Position numbers and translations under genes: made by a program
Part shown: positions 24,854 through 34,280 of the stretch, one piece after another
Layout: each line of letters starts with the position of its first letter
Numbering within the stretch: the stretch's first letter is position 1
NCBI GenBank assembly: GCA_029238935.1
Contig: JAQZBN010000040.1
Location: 1 to 35,583 of the forward strand
Direction of reading: 5' to 3'
DNA length: 35,583 bases
Origin: Herbinix sp.
GTDB lineage: Bacteria > Bacillota > Clostridia > Lachnospirales > Lachnospiraceae
Notes under the pieces: generated by a model
The model's input: the letters and a program-made list of their open reading frames with translations, nothing else
Told to the model about the DNA's origin: nothing
The model's database searches: none

Positions 24854-25726
24854 ATGGATTTGAATACTATTTCCCCCTATATTCGCGTAGCAATGGACAG
24901 CATCATACAACCTCCCTGGTATCTTAAGGAACGGGTGATATTCGATTTCGAGCTCCTTTATGTGAAGGAAGGGAAAGCACTAATTACGATTGAGAATGAT
25001 GTGTATTACGCCAATCCTGGTGATATTTTTTTACTTAAACCGAAGAAGGCACATTCAATCAAAGTTCTGGACAATACCAGCTTTCATCAGCCGCATATTC
25101 ATTTTGACCTGTTTTATCAGCCTGACAGCCCTGAAGTCAAGGTATCCTTCAAGCCACTGAAGCAATTGTCAGAAAATGAATTGGATAAATTTCGGGATGA
25201 TATTACCGGAGAGACGGAGCTAAATCTTCCGGATAAGTTGCAAGTCAGTAATATAAGATATTTCGAAGAATTATTGTTTGAAATCATAAAAGAATATGAA
25301 CTAAAAAAGCCCTTTTATGATATCGATATTAAGGGCTTATTTACCAGACTCTGGATTTATATCATTCGGGAAAATCATTGGAGGAATAATCCTGCTGTCT
25401 ATTCAAATCGCGAGATCTTGAAAATGATCCGGGATTATCTTACTCTGCATATGTGTGAAGATATTTCTATGGATGACCTCGTAAGTGAATTTAAAATAAG
25501 CAAATACCATATGATACGGCTTTTTCGAAACGCATATGCAACTACTCCAATTCACCTCCATCGGATGATGAGAGTAGCAAAAGTAAAGGAAATGGTTCAA
25601 TTTACAGATTTCAGTATGACTAAAATTGCAGAACTGTTTGGATACGGCAGTATTAATGCATTAAGCCGTGCTTTCCGGAAGATTGAAGGCGTTCCCCCAA
25701 CCTTTTATCGAAGCGGAAATGTTTAA
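24854..25726 (+). CDS. AraC-family transcriptional regulator
   Basis: 290 residues from the ATG at 24854. I prefer it over the ATG at 24755 because AGGAGG (24839-24844) lies 9 bases before it, and no ribosome site precedes the earlier one. N-terminal half is a cupin sensor domain: FDFELLYVKEGKALITIEND and YYANPGDIFLLKPKKAHSIK, followed by HFDLFYQP. The last 100 residues are the two AraC helix-turn-helix units, with ISMDDLVSEFKISKYHMIRL, then MTKIAELFGYGSINALSRAF and a final RKIEGVPPTFYR. It most likely senses a sugar and activates the divergent GH172 gene. A palindrome TTGATATCAA (24729-24738) lies in the shared upstream region. Confidence 0.9.
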   Translation: MDLNTISPYIRVAMDSIIQPPWYLKERVIFDFELLYVKEGKALITIENDVYYANPGDIFLLKPKKAHSIKVLDNTSFHQPHIHFDLFYQPDSPEVKVSFKPLKQLSENELDKFRDDITGETELNLPDKLQVSNIRYFEELLFEIIKEYELKKPFYDIDIKGLFTRLWIYIIRENHWRNNPAVYSNREILKMIRDYLTLHMCEDISMDDLVSEFKISKYHMIRLFRNAYATTPIHLHRMMRVAKVKEMVQFTDFSMTKIAELFGYGSINALSRAFRKIEGVPPTFYRSGNV

Positions 25727-25826
25727 GACTTATCCTTCGCAGCTTAAGCTATCTTCTTATGATATAGGAATGGATCTGGAAAATCCCGGTACCTCTGGTG
25801 TGAAACCATAATCCTGTGAACAAATA

Positions 25827-25848
25827 GCCTGCTGTGGATGCGGCAGGC
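25827..25848 (+). terminator. Terminator of the AraC regulator
   Basis: GCCTGC and GCAGGC form a stem with a 10-nt loop, followed by a weak T-rich tail (CATTTGTATGAGTTTTG). Confidence 0.5.
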
Positions 25849-26005
25849 CATTTGTATGAGTTTTGTAAAAAACTAATGTTATTTTATTATTTCACTGCTG
25901 GAAGCTCCTATCAATTCTTCCCCAAGTGATATATAACGCATAAAACATACCATAATATAATGACAAACTGCATGTTATACGAAATATCCATGTATTAAGG
26001 ATTAA

Positions 26006-27439
26006 TTATTGAAGCATCGAAATCTTACTATAGCCATATTCATATGCATCCGGCATTTCACCATAGGGATCATATTGTGAGGACTTACAGTAATAGACAT
26101 ACTCTCCCTCTACATCGATACTACTGGATATATAATAACCTCCGTCAAACTTGATGGAGGATTTATCCTGAAGATCAATTAAGTAAATCTCAACCGGATC
26201 TTCATCACAGTCAAACACTATCTCAAGATATCCTTCCTCCATATTCCCTCTCATAAAGTAAGCAGCCTTATTAATACCCTTTATATTATAAGCATTCAGG
26301 AATAGACTAAAATCTCCACCGTCATTTTTAACCGAATATATATTCATATCCTCTCCATTGTTAAAATCAACGCCATAATATACATAATTATTATTAACTG
26401 CCAACAAGGTAAAGCTATTCGGTTCAAACCAATTACAACCCTGAGCTTCTAAATCCTCTTTGCTGGAGCTATGGATTGTGATAACCTCACGATTCTTTAC
26501 TTTATTTAACTTCATGACACCCGGTTCAAGCGATACTGATAAAAAGTATAAGTCGTTTTCATAGGATTTTAAATCATAGATGTCCATCTCTGTATCAATT
26601 TCTGTCTTATTTTTACCGTCGAAATCAATGTAATATAATCGATCCTTAGGGTCATTCCCTTTTAACGTATTATTAGAACTTTTATTGATGTAATATAACC
26701 CATCCTGAACCATAACTGCTTCAAGCGTGTCAATGGAATTAAGTTTGACCAAAGATACTTTTATACCCTCCAAATTTATTCGTATGATCTCCCTAGACTT
26801 TTTGTCCAAAGCAAAGATCGCATCCTCTTGAAATCCAAGTATAGTTGCTGTTCCTTTGTAAAGTCTGTTCTTATTCTTACCACTCACACCAATCTGATAG
26901 ATATCACCGTCTGCCTGATAGTATATATAACTTCCTTTCAGATAAAATTCACTGGAATTTACATCAGATCCCTCAATTGTAACGATTTCTGTTTCCTTTG
27001 ATGTTTTCAGATTTTTTGCGACTATCACAGTCTCCTTTCGCTTTCCGCTCTTATAAAAGAGATAATTTCCCTGAGTGAATGCCCCCGTGCTATGAACCAC
27101 TTCCTCCGATGGAACAAAATCAGTTATAATCTCCGGTTCTAATGTTTCAGTAGGCTTTCCTGCAGGTGTTGGTTCTACTGCCCCTTCTGGTTTACTGGTA
27201 GGTGTCGGTTCCTCTGTGGTCTCAGGTTCCTTGGTAGGTGTCGGCTCTGCTGATGGCATATCCGTTGGCTGATTTACCATTTCTTTGGTCTTATCTTTTT
27301 CATCAATACTATCTTTGGCTGATCTGTTACAAGCTACCGCTGCTATAGATACCATAAATAGTACGCAAACTAGCCCCATTCCTTTCATTATCTTGTATCT
27401 TTTTGGTTTTTTCAAACCTCTTAAATTCGTGATAGACAT
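26006..27439 (-). CDS. DUF5050-like secreted lipoprotein
   Basis: 477 residues from an ATG behind AAGGAGG. Signal peptide with a probable lipobox ending at SIAAVAC (Cys about 37). Next is a low-complexity linker of Pro/Thr/Glu (about 55-110: repeated PTPTKEPE/TEEPTPTSKPE). It sets the C-terminal domain away from the membrane. The rest (about 115-477) has repeated short strands such as GNYLFYKSGKR, GSYIYYQADGDIYQIGVSG, DRLYYIDFDGKNKTEI and NNYVYYGVDFNN. These are typical of DUF5050/beta-propeller-like proteins that display 'YYxN' strands. Ligand and role are unknown; surface sensing or binding is possible. Transcribed alone. Confidence 0.75.
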   Translation of the reverse strand: MSITNLRGLKKPKRYKIMKGMGLVCVLFMVSIAAVACNRSAKDSIDEKDKTKEMVNQPTDMPSAEPTPTKEPETTEEPTPTSKPEGAVEPTPAGKPTETLEPEIITDFVPSEEVVHSTGAFTQGNYLFYKSGKRKETVIVAKNLKTSKETEIVTIEGSDVNSSEFYLKGSYIYYQADGDIYQIGVSGKNKNRLYKGTATILGFQEDAIFALDKKSREIIRINLEGIKVSLVKLNSIDTLEAVMVQDGLYYINKSSNNTLKGNDPKDRLYYIDFDGKNKTEIDTEMDIYDLKSYENDLYFLSVSLEPGVMKLNKVKNREVITIHSSSKEDLEAQGCNWFEPNSFTLLAVNNNYVYYGVDFNNGEDMNIYSVKNDGGDFSLFLNAYNIKGINKAAYFMRGNMEEGYLEIVFDCDEDPVEIYLIDLQDKSSIKFDGGYYISSSIDVEGEYVYYCKSSQYDPYGEMPDAYEYGYSKISMLQ

Positions 27440-27893
27440 TTAATAACCTCCTTGTTTCATTCACTGATGATTGACCTACAATATGATTGACGATTTTAAT
27501 CAGTAAATGGTTTCAATTATCTATCATAAAACTTATTGCCCGAAACCGACTATGTCAAGGGCAGTAGTTAGTAATAAAACCGATATATCGATCCCTCGCT
27601 TATATTCCTATAATCTTATAGATCAAAACTGTAAGTAACTTAACGATATCTCAACTCCATATGATAGAAGATGCATTATAAGCCTATACAGAATAAAAAC
27701 ATTTTTCAGACATTGAAAAACCCCTTCCATTAGATTTTTTGTCTAACAAAAGGGGTTAATATCATATTACATATGATAAGATGATTTTGATACATAAATT
27801 GTTAAATATCAGATCAGTTCAACCGAAAATACTGCTATTCTCGTTACTATATAGATATTTGATCATGGTATCATTCGAATCAATATTAGATGC
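27440..27893. other. Intergenic region between DUF5050 gene and MCP gene
   Basis: Contains the MCP terminator (27714-27757). A candidate minus-strand promoter for the DUF5050 gene has TTGACA at 27553-27558, 17-nt spacer and a poor TAAGTT -10 box. No gene seen. A 154-codon plus-strand frame from 27781 is only the antisense of the MCP. Confidence 0.5.
27714..27757 (-). terminator. Terminator of the chemotaxis receptor gene
   Basis: AACCCCTT (27719-27726) pairs with AAGGGGTT (27750-27757), plus an inner TTAGA/TCTAA stem, and the minus strand ends in TTTTTC. It lies about 140 bases past the stop codon. Confidence 0.8.
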
Positions 27894-29885
27894 TTATAGC
27901 TTAAATTTGCTAATCGAATTCTGCATTTCTGCCGCTAAACCAGACAAGCTTTCACTGGAATTTGCAATCTCATTCATAGAAGCTGTCTGTTCTTCAATGG
28001 AAGCAGATGCTTCCTCCGTACCTGCAGCATTCTCTTCTGATATTGCTGAGAGGTTCTCAATGATACCAACAATTTCGTCTTTTTTAACTCCCATTTCCTT
28101 ACTGGAATGGTTAAGGATATCAATTAGATTTTTCAGCTTTTCTATTGCTATTGCAATACCATCAAATTTCGTACTTGTTAAATCTACACTATTAGACTGC
28201 TCTTTCAGATTATTGCTAACCTCTTCCATTGTCTTAACAGCATAATCACTTTTTCCGGTTAACTCCTCGATATCTTTGATGATCTCTTCAGCGAATATAT
28301 TCGACTGTGATGCTAACTTTCTAATCTCATCAGCCACTACTGTGAAGCCTTTACCGGCTTCTCCAGCCCTAGCTGCCTCTATCGCTGCATTCAATGCTAA
28401 CAGATTCGTTTGACTGGCAATATTTAAGATCATCTGACTAGCTTTATCAATCTTCGTTGCACTTGCATTGGTTTCCATGATGACATTTCGGACATCATGA
28501 GAGGTCTTATTTGACAGCTCCGTCTTGTGAACTAATATGTCTAAAATTTCAAAACCTTCATTCTTTAATTTTTCTACTTCATTTGTTAAATCATTTAGTT
28601 GATTCATAAGCTTTAGATCATTCTCGATTAAGCCACCAAGTAATTCGATTTCGTTAGCACCCTTTTCGGTGTCACTTGCCTGATCGGCAGCTCCAGTGGC
28701 GATATCTTGAATAGCCCCTGCTACTTCATTTGCAGCAAGTACCGCTTGCTGGCTAGTTGCTGTTAATTCCTCGGAGGAAGCCGCAATATTTTCTGCGGAT
28801 TTAGAAATATGTTCTACCAGGTATCTCAAATTTTCCTGTAAGGCTATGGTTGCTTTTGCCATAATACCGATTTCATCGGATTTATTAACATAGATCGCTG
28901 CCTTGCTATTGTTATCTGTGGTCATATCATATTGAGACATATGATTCAAAATATCTACAATATTAGTAATCGGTTTTGATATAGATTTTCCCAGAAAAAT
29001 CGCCATTCCAACACCTACTGCAATGAATAGAATCGAGAAAGCCATCAGCATTCCTTTCATACTATTTACACCCTTTGTAACTTGACTCACCGGTGCCCCT
29101 AAGCCTAATACCCAATCTGTATTGGGAATTGCGGTTATACTAGCCACTTTATCTACACCCTCTAGATTATACTTCACTATTCCGTTATTACCAATGCCCA
29201 ACTTCTGTAATTGTGTACCAAAGCTTTTAAAAATTCCATTCTCCTCAATATCAGCAATTACATTTCTTTGCTCCATAACATATTCTTTTATCGGATGAGA
29301 ATAAAACGTTCCATCACTTCCAACAATGAAGGCATTTCCCTTCTCACCGAAGGTCATCTGTTCCACTATTTCATTCAGAGATGCTCCATCTCTTCTTGCA
29401 ATTAAGGCACCTACAACTTTATCCTGTGATATGAGCGGAACAGCAAACATAATTACTGTACCGTTTGTAACCTTACTAATCAGTACATCAGAAAAACATG
29501 CTTCACCCTTTAATGCTTTTTGAATATATTCACGATCACTTAGATTAGCTTCATCACCACCTACTGCATACTTAGCCAAACCATTCTTGTCAACGATCGC
29601 CATATCAAGGTAACCCAACCCTTCCGCTTCCTTCGCAAGAAATTCCAGCTGTTGTTCCAAACCCATATCACTAATACGGTTCGCCACCTGTGTTAATACG
29701 TCGGTACGTGATTGTAAACGGGCATCAATATAATTTGCTCCTTGTTTCGATGCCTCCATCATTCCGTTTTGTGCTTCTTGATTTGCTGTATTATAACTTA
29801 GTGTTATAGCAATAGCACCTAAGCCTCCGGCAACTAATATTACCAGAATTCCGACAAATAGAGCAATTCTATTTGACAATTTCAT
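27894..29885 (-). CDS. Methyl-accepting chemotaxis protein
   Basis: 663 residues from an ATG behind AGGAGG. Membrane helix at about 7-29, extracellular dCache-type sensor about 35-275 ([20 protein letters not shown] and [20 protein letters not shown]), second membrane helix about 280-303, HAMP about 305-360, then a long coiled coil. The signalling tip is [20 protein letters not shown] and [15 protein letters not shown] at about 488-525. It controls the CheA kinase and so flagellar swimming. No C-terminal pentapeptide. Ligands of dCache receptors are usually amino acids or other small molecules; none can be named. The leader contains a c-di-GMP riboswitch and terminator, so expression responds to c-di-GMP. 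Confidence 0.95.
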   Translation of the reverse strand: MKLSNRIALFVGILVILVAGGLGAIAITLSYNTANQEAQNGMMEASKQGANYIDARLQSRTDVLTQVANRISDMGLEQQLEFLAKEAEGLGYLDMAIVDKNGLAKYAVGGDEANLSDREYIQKALKGEACFSDVLISKVTNGTVIMFAVPLISQDKVVGALIARRDGASLNEIVEQMTFGEKGNAFIVGSDGTFYSHPIKEYVMEQRNVIADIEENGIFKSFGTQLQKLGIGNNGIVKYNLEGVDKVASITAIPNTDWVLGLGAPVSQVTKGVNSMKGMLMAFSILFIAVGVGMAIFLGKSISKPITNIVDILNHMSQYDMTTDNNSKAAIYVNKSDEIGIMAKATIALQENLRYLVEHISKSAENIAASSEELTATSQQAVLAANEVAGAIQDIATGAADQASDTEKGANEIELLGGLIENDLKLMNQLNDLTNEVEKLKNEGFEILDILVHKTELSNKTSHDVRNVIMETNASATKIDKASQMILNIASQTNLLALNAAIEAARAGEAGKGFTVVADEIRKLASQSNIFAEEIIKDIEELTGKSDYAVKTMEEVSNNLKEQSNSVDLTSTKFDGIAIAIEKLKNLIDILNHSSKEMGVKKDEIVGIIENLSAISEENAAGTEEASASIEEQTASMNEIANSSESLSGLAAEMQNSISKFKL

Positions 29886-30057
29886 ACTACACTTCCTCCT
29901 ATTATTTTGTTATTTTTCTCTTAACATTAATTATTGATGTAATGATCCTTTTGCTTTAAGCTCTCATAATCAAAAGATCATCCCTACGCCTACATCAGAT
30001 GTAACTAGTTGTTTTTATATAGTCATGGATTTCTGCTAAGATACAATAAATAATTGC

Positions 30058-30087
30058 AAAAAAAGAACTGCGGCATACAGCCACAGT
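30058..30087 (-). terminator. Riboswitch-controlled terminator in the MCP leader
   Basis: On the minus strand ACTGTGGC (30080-30087) pairs with GCCGCAGT (30067-30074), followed by TTCTTTTTTT (30058-30066). It lies between the c-di-GMP aptamer and the MCP start codon. A competing small stem AACGAA/TTCGTT (30093-30112) lies between it and the aptamer. Confidence 0.8.
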
Positions 30088-30120
30088 ATTAGAACGAAAT
30101 AACCTCTTCGTTTCTTAACT

Positions 30121-30200
30121 TTGGCAACTGGACGATCATAGTTAATACCTTAGATTCACAGCTTTGCGTCCTTATCTTTCAATAAGTTTGCTATTTTCAT
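30121..30200 (-). ncRNA. c-di-GMP-I (GEMM) riboswitch aptamer upstream of the MCP gene
   Basis: Read on the minus strand: AGCAAAC, a short stem with a GAAA loop (CTTATTGAAAGATAAG), the diagnostic GGACGCAAAGC, then TCTAAGG, a second loop, and the closing ATCGTCCAGTTGCC. This order matches the GEMM consensus of c-di-GMP-I riboswitches, which are known upstream of motility and chemotaxis genes in clostridia. A terminator follows about 35 bases later, so the ligand is expected to change read-through into the MCP gene. The direction (on or off) cannot be told by eye. Confidence 0.88.
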
Positions 30201-30211
30201 CGTTTAAATAC

Positions 30212-30240
30212 AATATACAACATTTTTCTACAAAAAACAA
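30212..30240 (-). promoter_or_regulatory. Promoter of the riboswitch-MCP transcript
   Basis: Minus strand TTGTTT (30235-30240), 17-nt spacer, TATATT (30212-30217). It lies a few bases upstream of the aptamer, as expected for a riboswitch leader. Confidence 0.6.
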
Positions 30241-30265
30241 CTGGCAGAACAAATTTTTTAGTAAG

Positions 30266-30300
30266 AAAACCCCCATTACAATGAAGTAACGAGGGCTTTG
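30266..30300 (-). terminator. Terminator of the transporter operon, CAATGANGT family
   Basis: CCCCCATTAC (30270-30279) pairs with GTAACGAGGG (30286-30295) around AATGAA, and the minus strand ends in TTTTC. It lies about 25 bases after the stop of the FtsX-like gene. Confidence 0.75.
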
Positions 30301-30322
30301 CTGTATCCCAATAAAACCTTTC

Positions 30323-31399
30323 CTATAAACGATACTCAGTCTCTCGCCCATGCATTAGATTCCTGCAACTAAGAAGGAAGGTCAGATAAAGGAGTAATAA
30401 GCTTATCGCATTTGGAACGGTCTGTATGGTTACCTTTTCCAGTAATATGTCTCTGTTATTGGGTAGAACATAGTGGATATTCTTCACTTGTTCTTTCATC
30501 CTTAGCAATTGGGCAGACCAGTAATCAAAATCCGAGAACCTGGTAGGTATCAGCTTCTCGGGAATATATATCGGATTTCCGGTATACTGATACAAAAGAA
30601 TTCCGTATCCTAACACCCCTATCATTCCTGCAGCACCACAGATAACTACGGTTCTTGATTTTACATCCCTTCTTCTCTTCCAAAGAAATCGAAGTATAAT
30701 CCAGCTGATTACAAAATAAAATATCCAAGTCGGAAGCACCAGGAAAGAGCGTTGCATATTCCCATAGAGATTACTGTCGATTAGAAGATAATCCTTTGGA
30801 AAGTCATTCTGTAGTAGAAAACCTGCTGCCAATTCCTCTCCTCTTTCCTGATCAGGATAGATAAATTCAAGATTGGTATATTGGGTTTCATTGTCACCGG
30901 GTAGGATCAGGAGTGAACTTAATGTCTTTACTACACCTCTGACATAATATTCTTTATCCTTATAGTTTAAGGTATTCCCTATAGCATCCTCCATACCATA
31001 TAACTGATATGCTGTTTCGGCATCGATTACACACCCCTTAAAATCCTCCTGATATGGATAATTACCATGTAGTAAGCTCATAGGTGCTGTTAGAGAAATA
31101 TCACCAGAGACTACAATGATTGATGTTTTGACTACTCTACCTAATTCTGTGTTCCCTACTTCTTGATCATTTTGCTGTGACCATGCAGTAATTTCAGGAA
31201 TCGCTGTCATTCCTACCGACTTCTCTTTCTCCAGAGCAGATCTTACCTCATCCTCTGTGATCTCTTCTGTTTTCATTCGAACACTTACCGTAGTATAATG
31301 TTCCTTAATGTATACTGCCTTTGATATCTCCCGAACAGAAACCAGAACAGTTATCACAAACAGAATCGTAAATGGTATGAAAGCTTTATTCCATTTCAT
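30323..31399 (-). CDS. MacB/FtsX-like membrane protein
   Basis: 358 residues. One N-terminal membrane helix (about 7-24) is followed by an extracellular domain of about 200 residues (VVKTSIIVVSGDISLTAPMS, then GNYPYQEDFKGCVIDAETAY, and KEYYVRGVVKTLSSLLILPG). That pattern resembles the MacB periplasmic core domain. Three helices lie toward the C-terminus (about 225-245, 256-274, 330-350). A normal FtsX/MacB permease ends with a conserved three-helix block, here only loosely kept. No ATPase is encoded in the window. The gene overlaps the HlyD-like gene by 14 bases, so the two surely work together, as MacA and MacB do. Exact role is inferred. Confidence 0.7.
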   Translation of the reverse strand: MKWNKAFIPFTILFVITVLVSVREISKAVYIKEHYTTVSVRMKTEEITEDEVRSALEKEKSVGMTAIPEITAWSQQNDQEVGNTELGRVVKTSIIVVSGDISLTAPMSLLHGNYPYQEDFKGCVIDAETAYQLYGMEDAIGNTLNYKDKEYYVRGVVKTLSSLLILPGDNETQYTNLEFIYPDQERGEELAAGFLLQNDFPKDYLLIDSNLYGNMQRSFLVLPTWIFYFVISWIILRFLWKRRRDVKSRTVVICGAAGMIGVLGYGILLYQYTGNPIYIPEKLIPTRFSDFDYWSAQLLRMKEQVKNIHYVLPNNRDILLEKVTIQTVPNAISLLLLYLTFLLSCRNLMHGRETEYRL

Positions 31400-33419
31400 A
31401 AATCCGCACCCGATCTCCCTCTGAAATGTTTCTGTTGCTGTCCGTGATTATCATATCCTCTTCCCTAAGCTGTGCGTCTACTGCAGCCGTTCTTAGATCC
31501 TTAGATAGAACCGTTACGTTCATACGAAATGCCTCTTGTACTTTGCCAAGAACACTGTCTACTTCCCGTGCCAGAAGTATAAAAGTGCCCTGCATATCCT
31601 GACGAAGAGACTGTATTGGGATGCATCTTGCAAATTCCTCAGAATCCTTACTAAGTCTAAATTCCATACCTGCTCCAATCTGATATTCACCCTCCGGCAA
31701 AATAGCGGTAAAGTTTACTTTTCCGTTTTCATCCGAAGGCTCAATATTTTCAATCCACGAGGAAATGTTTGTACTTCCTTTTCCTGTTTTTATTGTTACT
31801 TCATCCCCATCTGCAAAATATTGCATTTCATCCTTATCTGCGACCATAGATAGTTCATATCCACCGGTAGTTATAATCATTTTCTCCTGACCCATCAGAG
31901 TAATACCCTGTGTTAGATTATGTTCCGTAATAATCCCCGCCGTTGGTGCAAACACTTTTCCCATGGTTTCCATCAGCTTTGTCAGTTGCTCGAATTCCTT
32001 TTGATTTTTCTGAATATCTATTTCTAGGATATTCTTCTGAATGGTATTCACCTCTAACTGATTCCTGTCCTGTTCATTTAAAGCTTCTTTCCTATTCCTT
32101 GCCTGTTCCAGTTGAAGATTTGCTGTATTAAGTAATCTCTTTGCTTGTTCTAGCGATTTCGTTTCTTCTTTCAAATCCTCCGTATAATCATAGCTTCCCT
32201 CTTCCATATTCTTAAGATCCTGATCAAGCTGATTTACCTTATCCTCGGCGGCACTCTTCTTACTCTCCCATACCTCAGTTACTTCTTTCTGATCTTCCAG
32301 GGCACGATCTAATTTTGTCTGAGCATTCGTTAATTCCAATGGATCTACAGCTCTTTTCTTTCGTATTATTTTCCTTAATGCTTCCAGATACACTTCTTTC
32401 TCTACAAACTTTGTTTCGATCGCTTCTCTATAAGCCTTTACTGTGTTAGTGATGATATGATCAACCTCTACTAAATGATCATACTCTTCTTGTGCATCAT
32501 CCACAGCCCGCTGTGCGTTGTCCAGCTCTTCCTTCTTTTGATCTATTTTTTCATAATAACTATTTCGAGCTTCCTCATCATAAAGGTATTGCGGTAGGAC
32601 AATGTTATTCCATTTTATCTGAACATCCTCTAGGTCTTCTTTCGCTCTTGCAAGTTTTTTTTCTGTATCTTTGACCTGCTGTTTATGCTCTATGTATTTT
32701 CCATCATAATAATAAGTAAACAGATTATCATACTCTTCTTCCATGGCCGTTACATTCTGCGTTTCTACTGCTATTGTATAATTTACAAAAATCTCTTCCA
32801 ATTTGGCTACCGCTTGTTCCAGTTTTTCCACCAAATTCTTCGCATCCTCCACAGCTCTGTCAGCAGCTTGTTTGGCCTCCTTACCGGAAGCTGTAATGTC
32901 GTTTAAATTCGAGACTGCGACCTCATAATCTTTCTTCTTATTTTTCTTCACAGTTCTTTTTTTTTCATTGATTGCTTCCTTCGCCTGTGTAATATCTTCC
33001 TTCGCAGTTTCGATTGCTAAGAGGGCAGCCTCCTCATCTGTTGTATCAGGATGGTTTTCTCCCGTTAATCCCACTTCTTTATATTGGAGCTGAAGCTTTT
33101 TTATATCATCTTCTAGCTCCACTTTCTTATCCTTCAGTGCATCCATATCATACTGAAATAACAGATCACCCTCAACAACCTTCTGTCCCTTCTTCACAAA
33201 GACATCTCCAATCTTATAGCCGGTCATTAGCTCGATATAATCATGCGCTTCTGCTTGCACAATTCCTGTACCACTAACCTCATAGGTAAGACTTCCTCTT
33301 TTTGGCTTATCAACCTGTACTTTGGCTACCAAAGTAGATGCTGCTGCTCTTGAAATAAATGTACAGAGCAACATAATGCCCAAAAATCCAATCATAATTT
33401 TTTTTATTTTATTTTCCAT
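31386..33419 (-). CDS. HlyD/MacA-like adaptor with very long coiled coil
   Basis: 677 residues from an ATG behind AAGGGAT. N-terminal membrane anchor (about 7-27). First half of a lipoyl/barrel-sandwich domain at VDKPKRGSLTYEVSGTGIVQ and IGDVFVKKGQKVVEGDLLFQ (about 37-90). The coiled coil is about 95-490, much longer than in usual MacA proteins and rich in Lys, Glu and Gln. The second lipoyl half is APTAGIITEHNLTQGI (about 493-508), followed by beta-barrel segments. In transporters such adaptors link the inner-membrane pump to outer layers. It lies 13 bases after the sugar permease gene and overlaps the FtsX-like gene, mixing import and export parts in one operon. Confidence 0.85.
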   Translation of the reverse strand: MENKIKKIMIGFLGIMLLCTFISRAAASTLVAKVQVDKPKRGSLTYEVSGTGIVQAEAHDYIELMTGYKIGDVFVKKGQKVVEGDLLFQYDMDALKDKKVELEDDIKKLQLQYKEVGLTGENHPDTTDEEAALLAIETAKEDITQAKEAINEKKRTVKKNKKKDYEVAVSNLNDITASGKEAKQAADRAVEDAKNLVEKLEQAVAKLEEIFVNYTIAVETQNVTAMEEEYDNLFTYYYDGKYIEHKQQVKDTEKKLARAKEDLEDVQIKWNNIVLPQYLYDEEARNSYYEKIDQKKEELDNAQRAVDDAQEEYDHLVEVDHIITNTVKAYREAIETKFVEKEVYLEALRKIIRKKRAVDPLELTNAQTKLDRALEDQKEVTEVWESKKSAAEDKVNQLDQDLKNMEEGSYDYTEDLKEETKSLEQAKRLLNTANLQLEQARNRKEALNEQDRNQLEVNTIQKNILEIDIQKNQKEFEQLTKLMETMGKVFAPTAGIITEHNLTQGITLMGQEKMIITTGGYELSMVADKDEMQYFADGDEVTIKTGKGSTNISSWIENIEPSDENGKVNFTAILPEGEYQIGAGMEFRLSKDSEEFARCIPIQSLRQDMQGTFILLAREVDSVLGKVQEAFRMNVTVLSKDLRTAAVDAQLREEDMIITDSNRNISEGDRVRIYEME

Positions 33420-33432
33420 ATCATAATCCCTT

Positions 33433-34275
33433 CTATTCCTTTATGCCGGAGGCAGCGATTCCCTTCTCCAGATATTTCTGTCCGTAAAAAAATAACAGCA
33501 GTACAGGAAACAAGACAAAAACAGAAGCAGTAAATGCTACCTGAAGTTTACTTGTAGAAATATCCGGAAGATATAAAGTTAAAGGCCAAAGCTTTTTATT
33601 ATTTGCCAGAAACGTCAATGGCTGTTCGATTGCATTCCAGTATTCCACAAAGCCCAGAAGGATAACAGATAGAATTCCAGAGGTTCCCATAGGAATGCCT
33701 ACTTGGAGAAATAGGTACATTTCTCCAGCTCCATCCAATCTGGCAGCTTCAATTAGAGAAGTCGGAATTGTTTTAAAGAATTTCGTCATTACAAATACAG
33801 GAAATGCAGAGAAGAGATTCGGCAATATCAGAGCCAGATGCGTACCTGTAAGCTTCATCTGAAACAACACTAAATAACTGGATACCATTGTTATCTGAAA
33901 GGGTAAAACCATCAATATAATATAAAGAATAAACAGAGGTTTTTTGCCTTTAAACTCAAATCTGGCAAATGCCCAGGCTGCTGGGACTGCTATTACAAGC
34001 TGCCCAAGCAGTACCGGTACGACCTGAATACAGGAGTTCCAAAACATAGTGAAAAAATTAGGAGAGTCAAAGAGTAGCTCAACATAAGCACGCAAAGTAG
34101 GGTACTTTGGTATCATAGACCACTGAGCACTACCTTTCACTTGATTTGTTACCGGCCCGACATTGCGAAGTACTTCATCTGCTCCCATAAGGGAACCGCT
34201 TACCAGCATCCATATGGGTATCCAGGTAAACAAGGTAAGTGAGATCAAAAGACATAAGCGTATTTTTTTCATCAT
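33433..34275 (-). CDS. Carbohydrate ABC transporter permease (MalG type)
   Basis: 280 residues from an ATG behind GAGGAG. Six membrane helices are expected, beginning with LCLLISLTLFTWIPIWMLVS. The EAA loop is IPTSLIEAARLDGAGEMYLFLQVGIPM (about 170-195), the site where the ATPase docks. The C-terminus KYLEKGIAASGIKE is typical of the MalG/AraQ family. It pairs with the other permease, which lies 5 bases upstream, and with the solute-binding protein beyond. The ATPase is not in the window; in clostridia it is often shared and encoded elsewhere. Substrate cannot be deduced. Confidence 0.92.
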   Translation of the reverse strand: MMKKIRLCLLISLTLFTWIPIWMLVSGSLMGADEVLRNVGPVTNQVKGSAQWSMIPKYPTLRAYVELLFDSPNFFTMFWNSCIQVVPVLLGQLVIAVPAAWAFARFEFKGKKPLFILYIILMVLPFQITMVSSYLVLFQMKLTGTHLALILPNLFSAFPVFVMTKFFKTIPTSLIEAARLDGAGEMYLFLQVGIPMGTSGILSVILLGFVEYWNAIEQPLTFLANNKKLWPLTLYLPDISTSKLQVAFTASVFVLFPVLLLFFYGQKYLEKGIAASGIKE

Positions 34276-34280
34276 CAGCT

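Noticed and set aside
27781..28245. Plus-strand open frame of 154 codons
   Set aside because: Mostly antisense to the C-terminus of the chemotaxis receptor, which has clear domain support.
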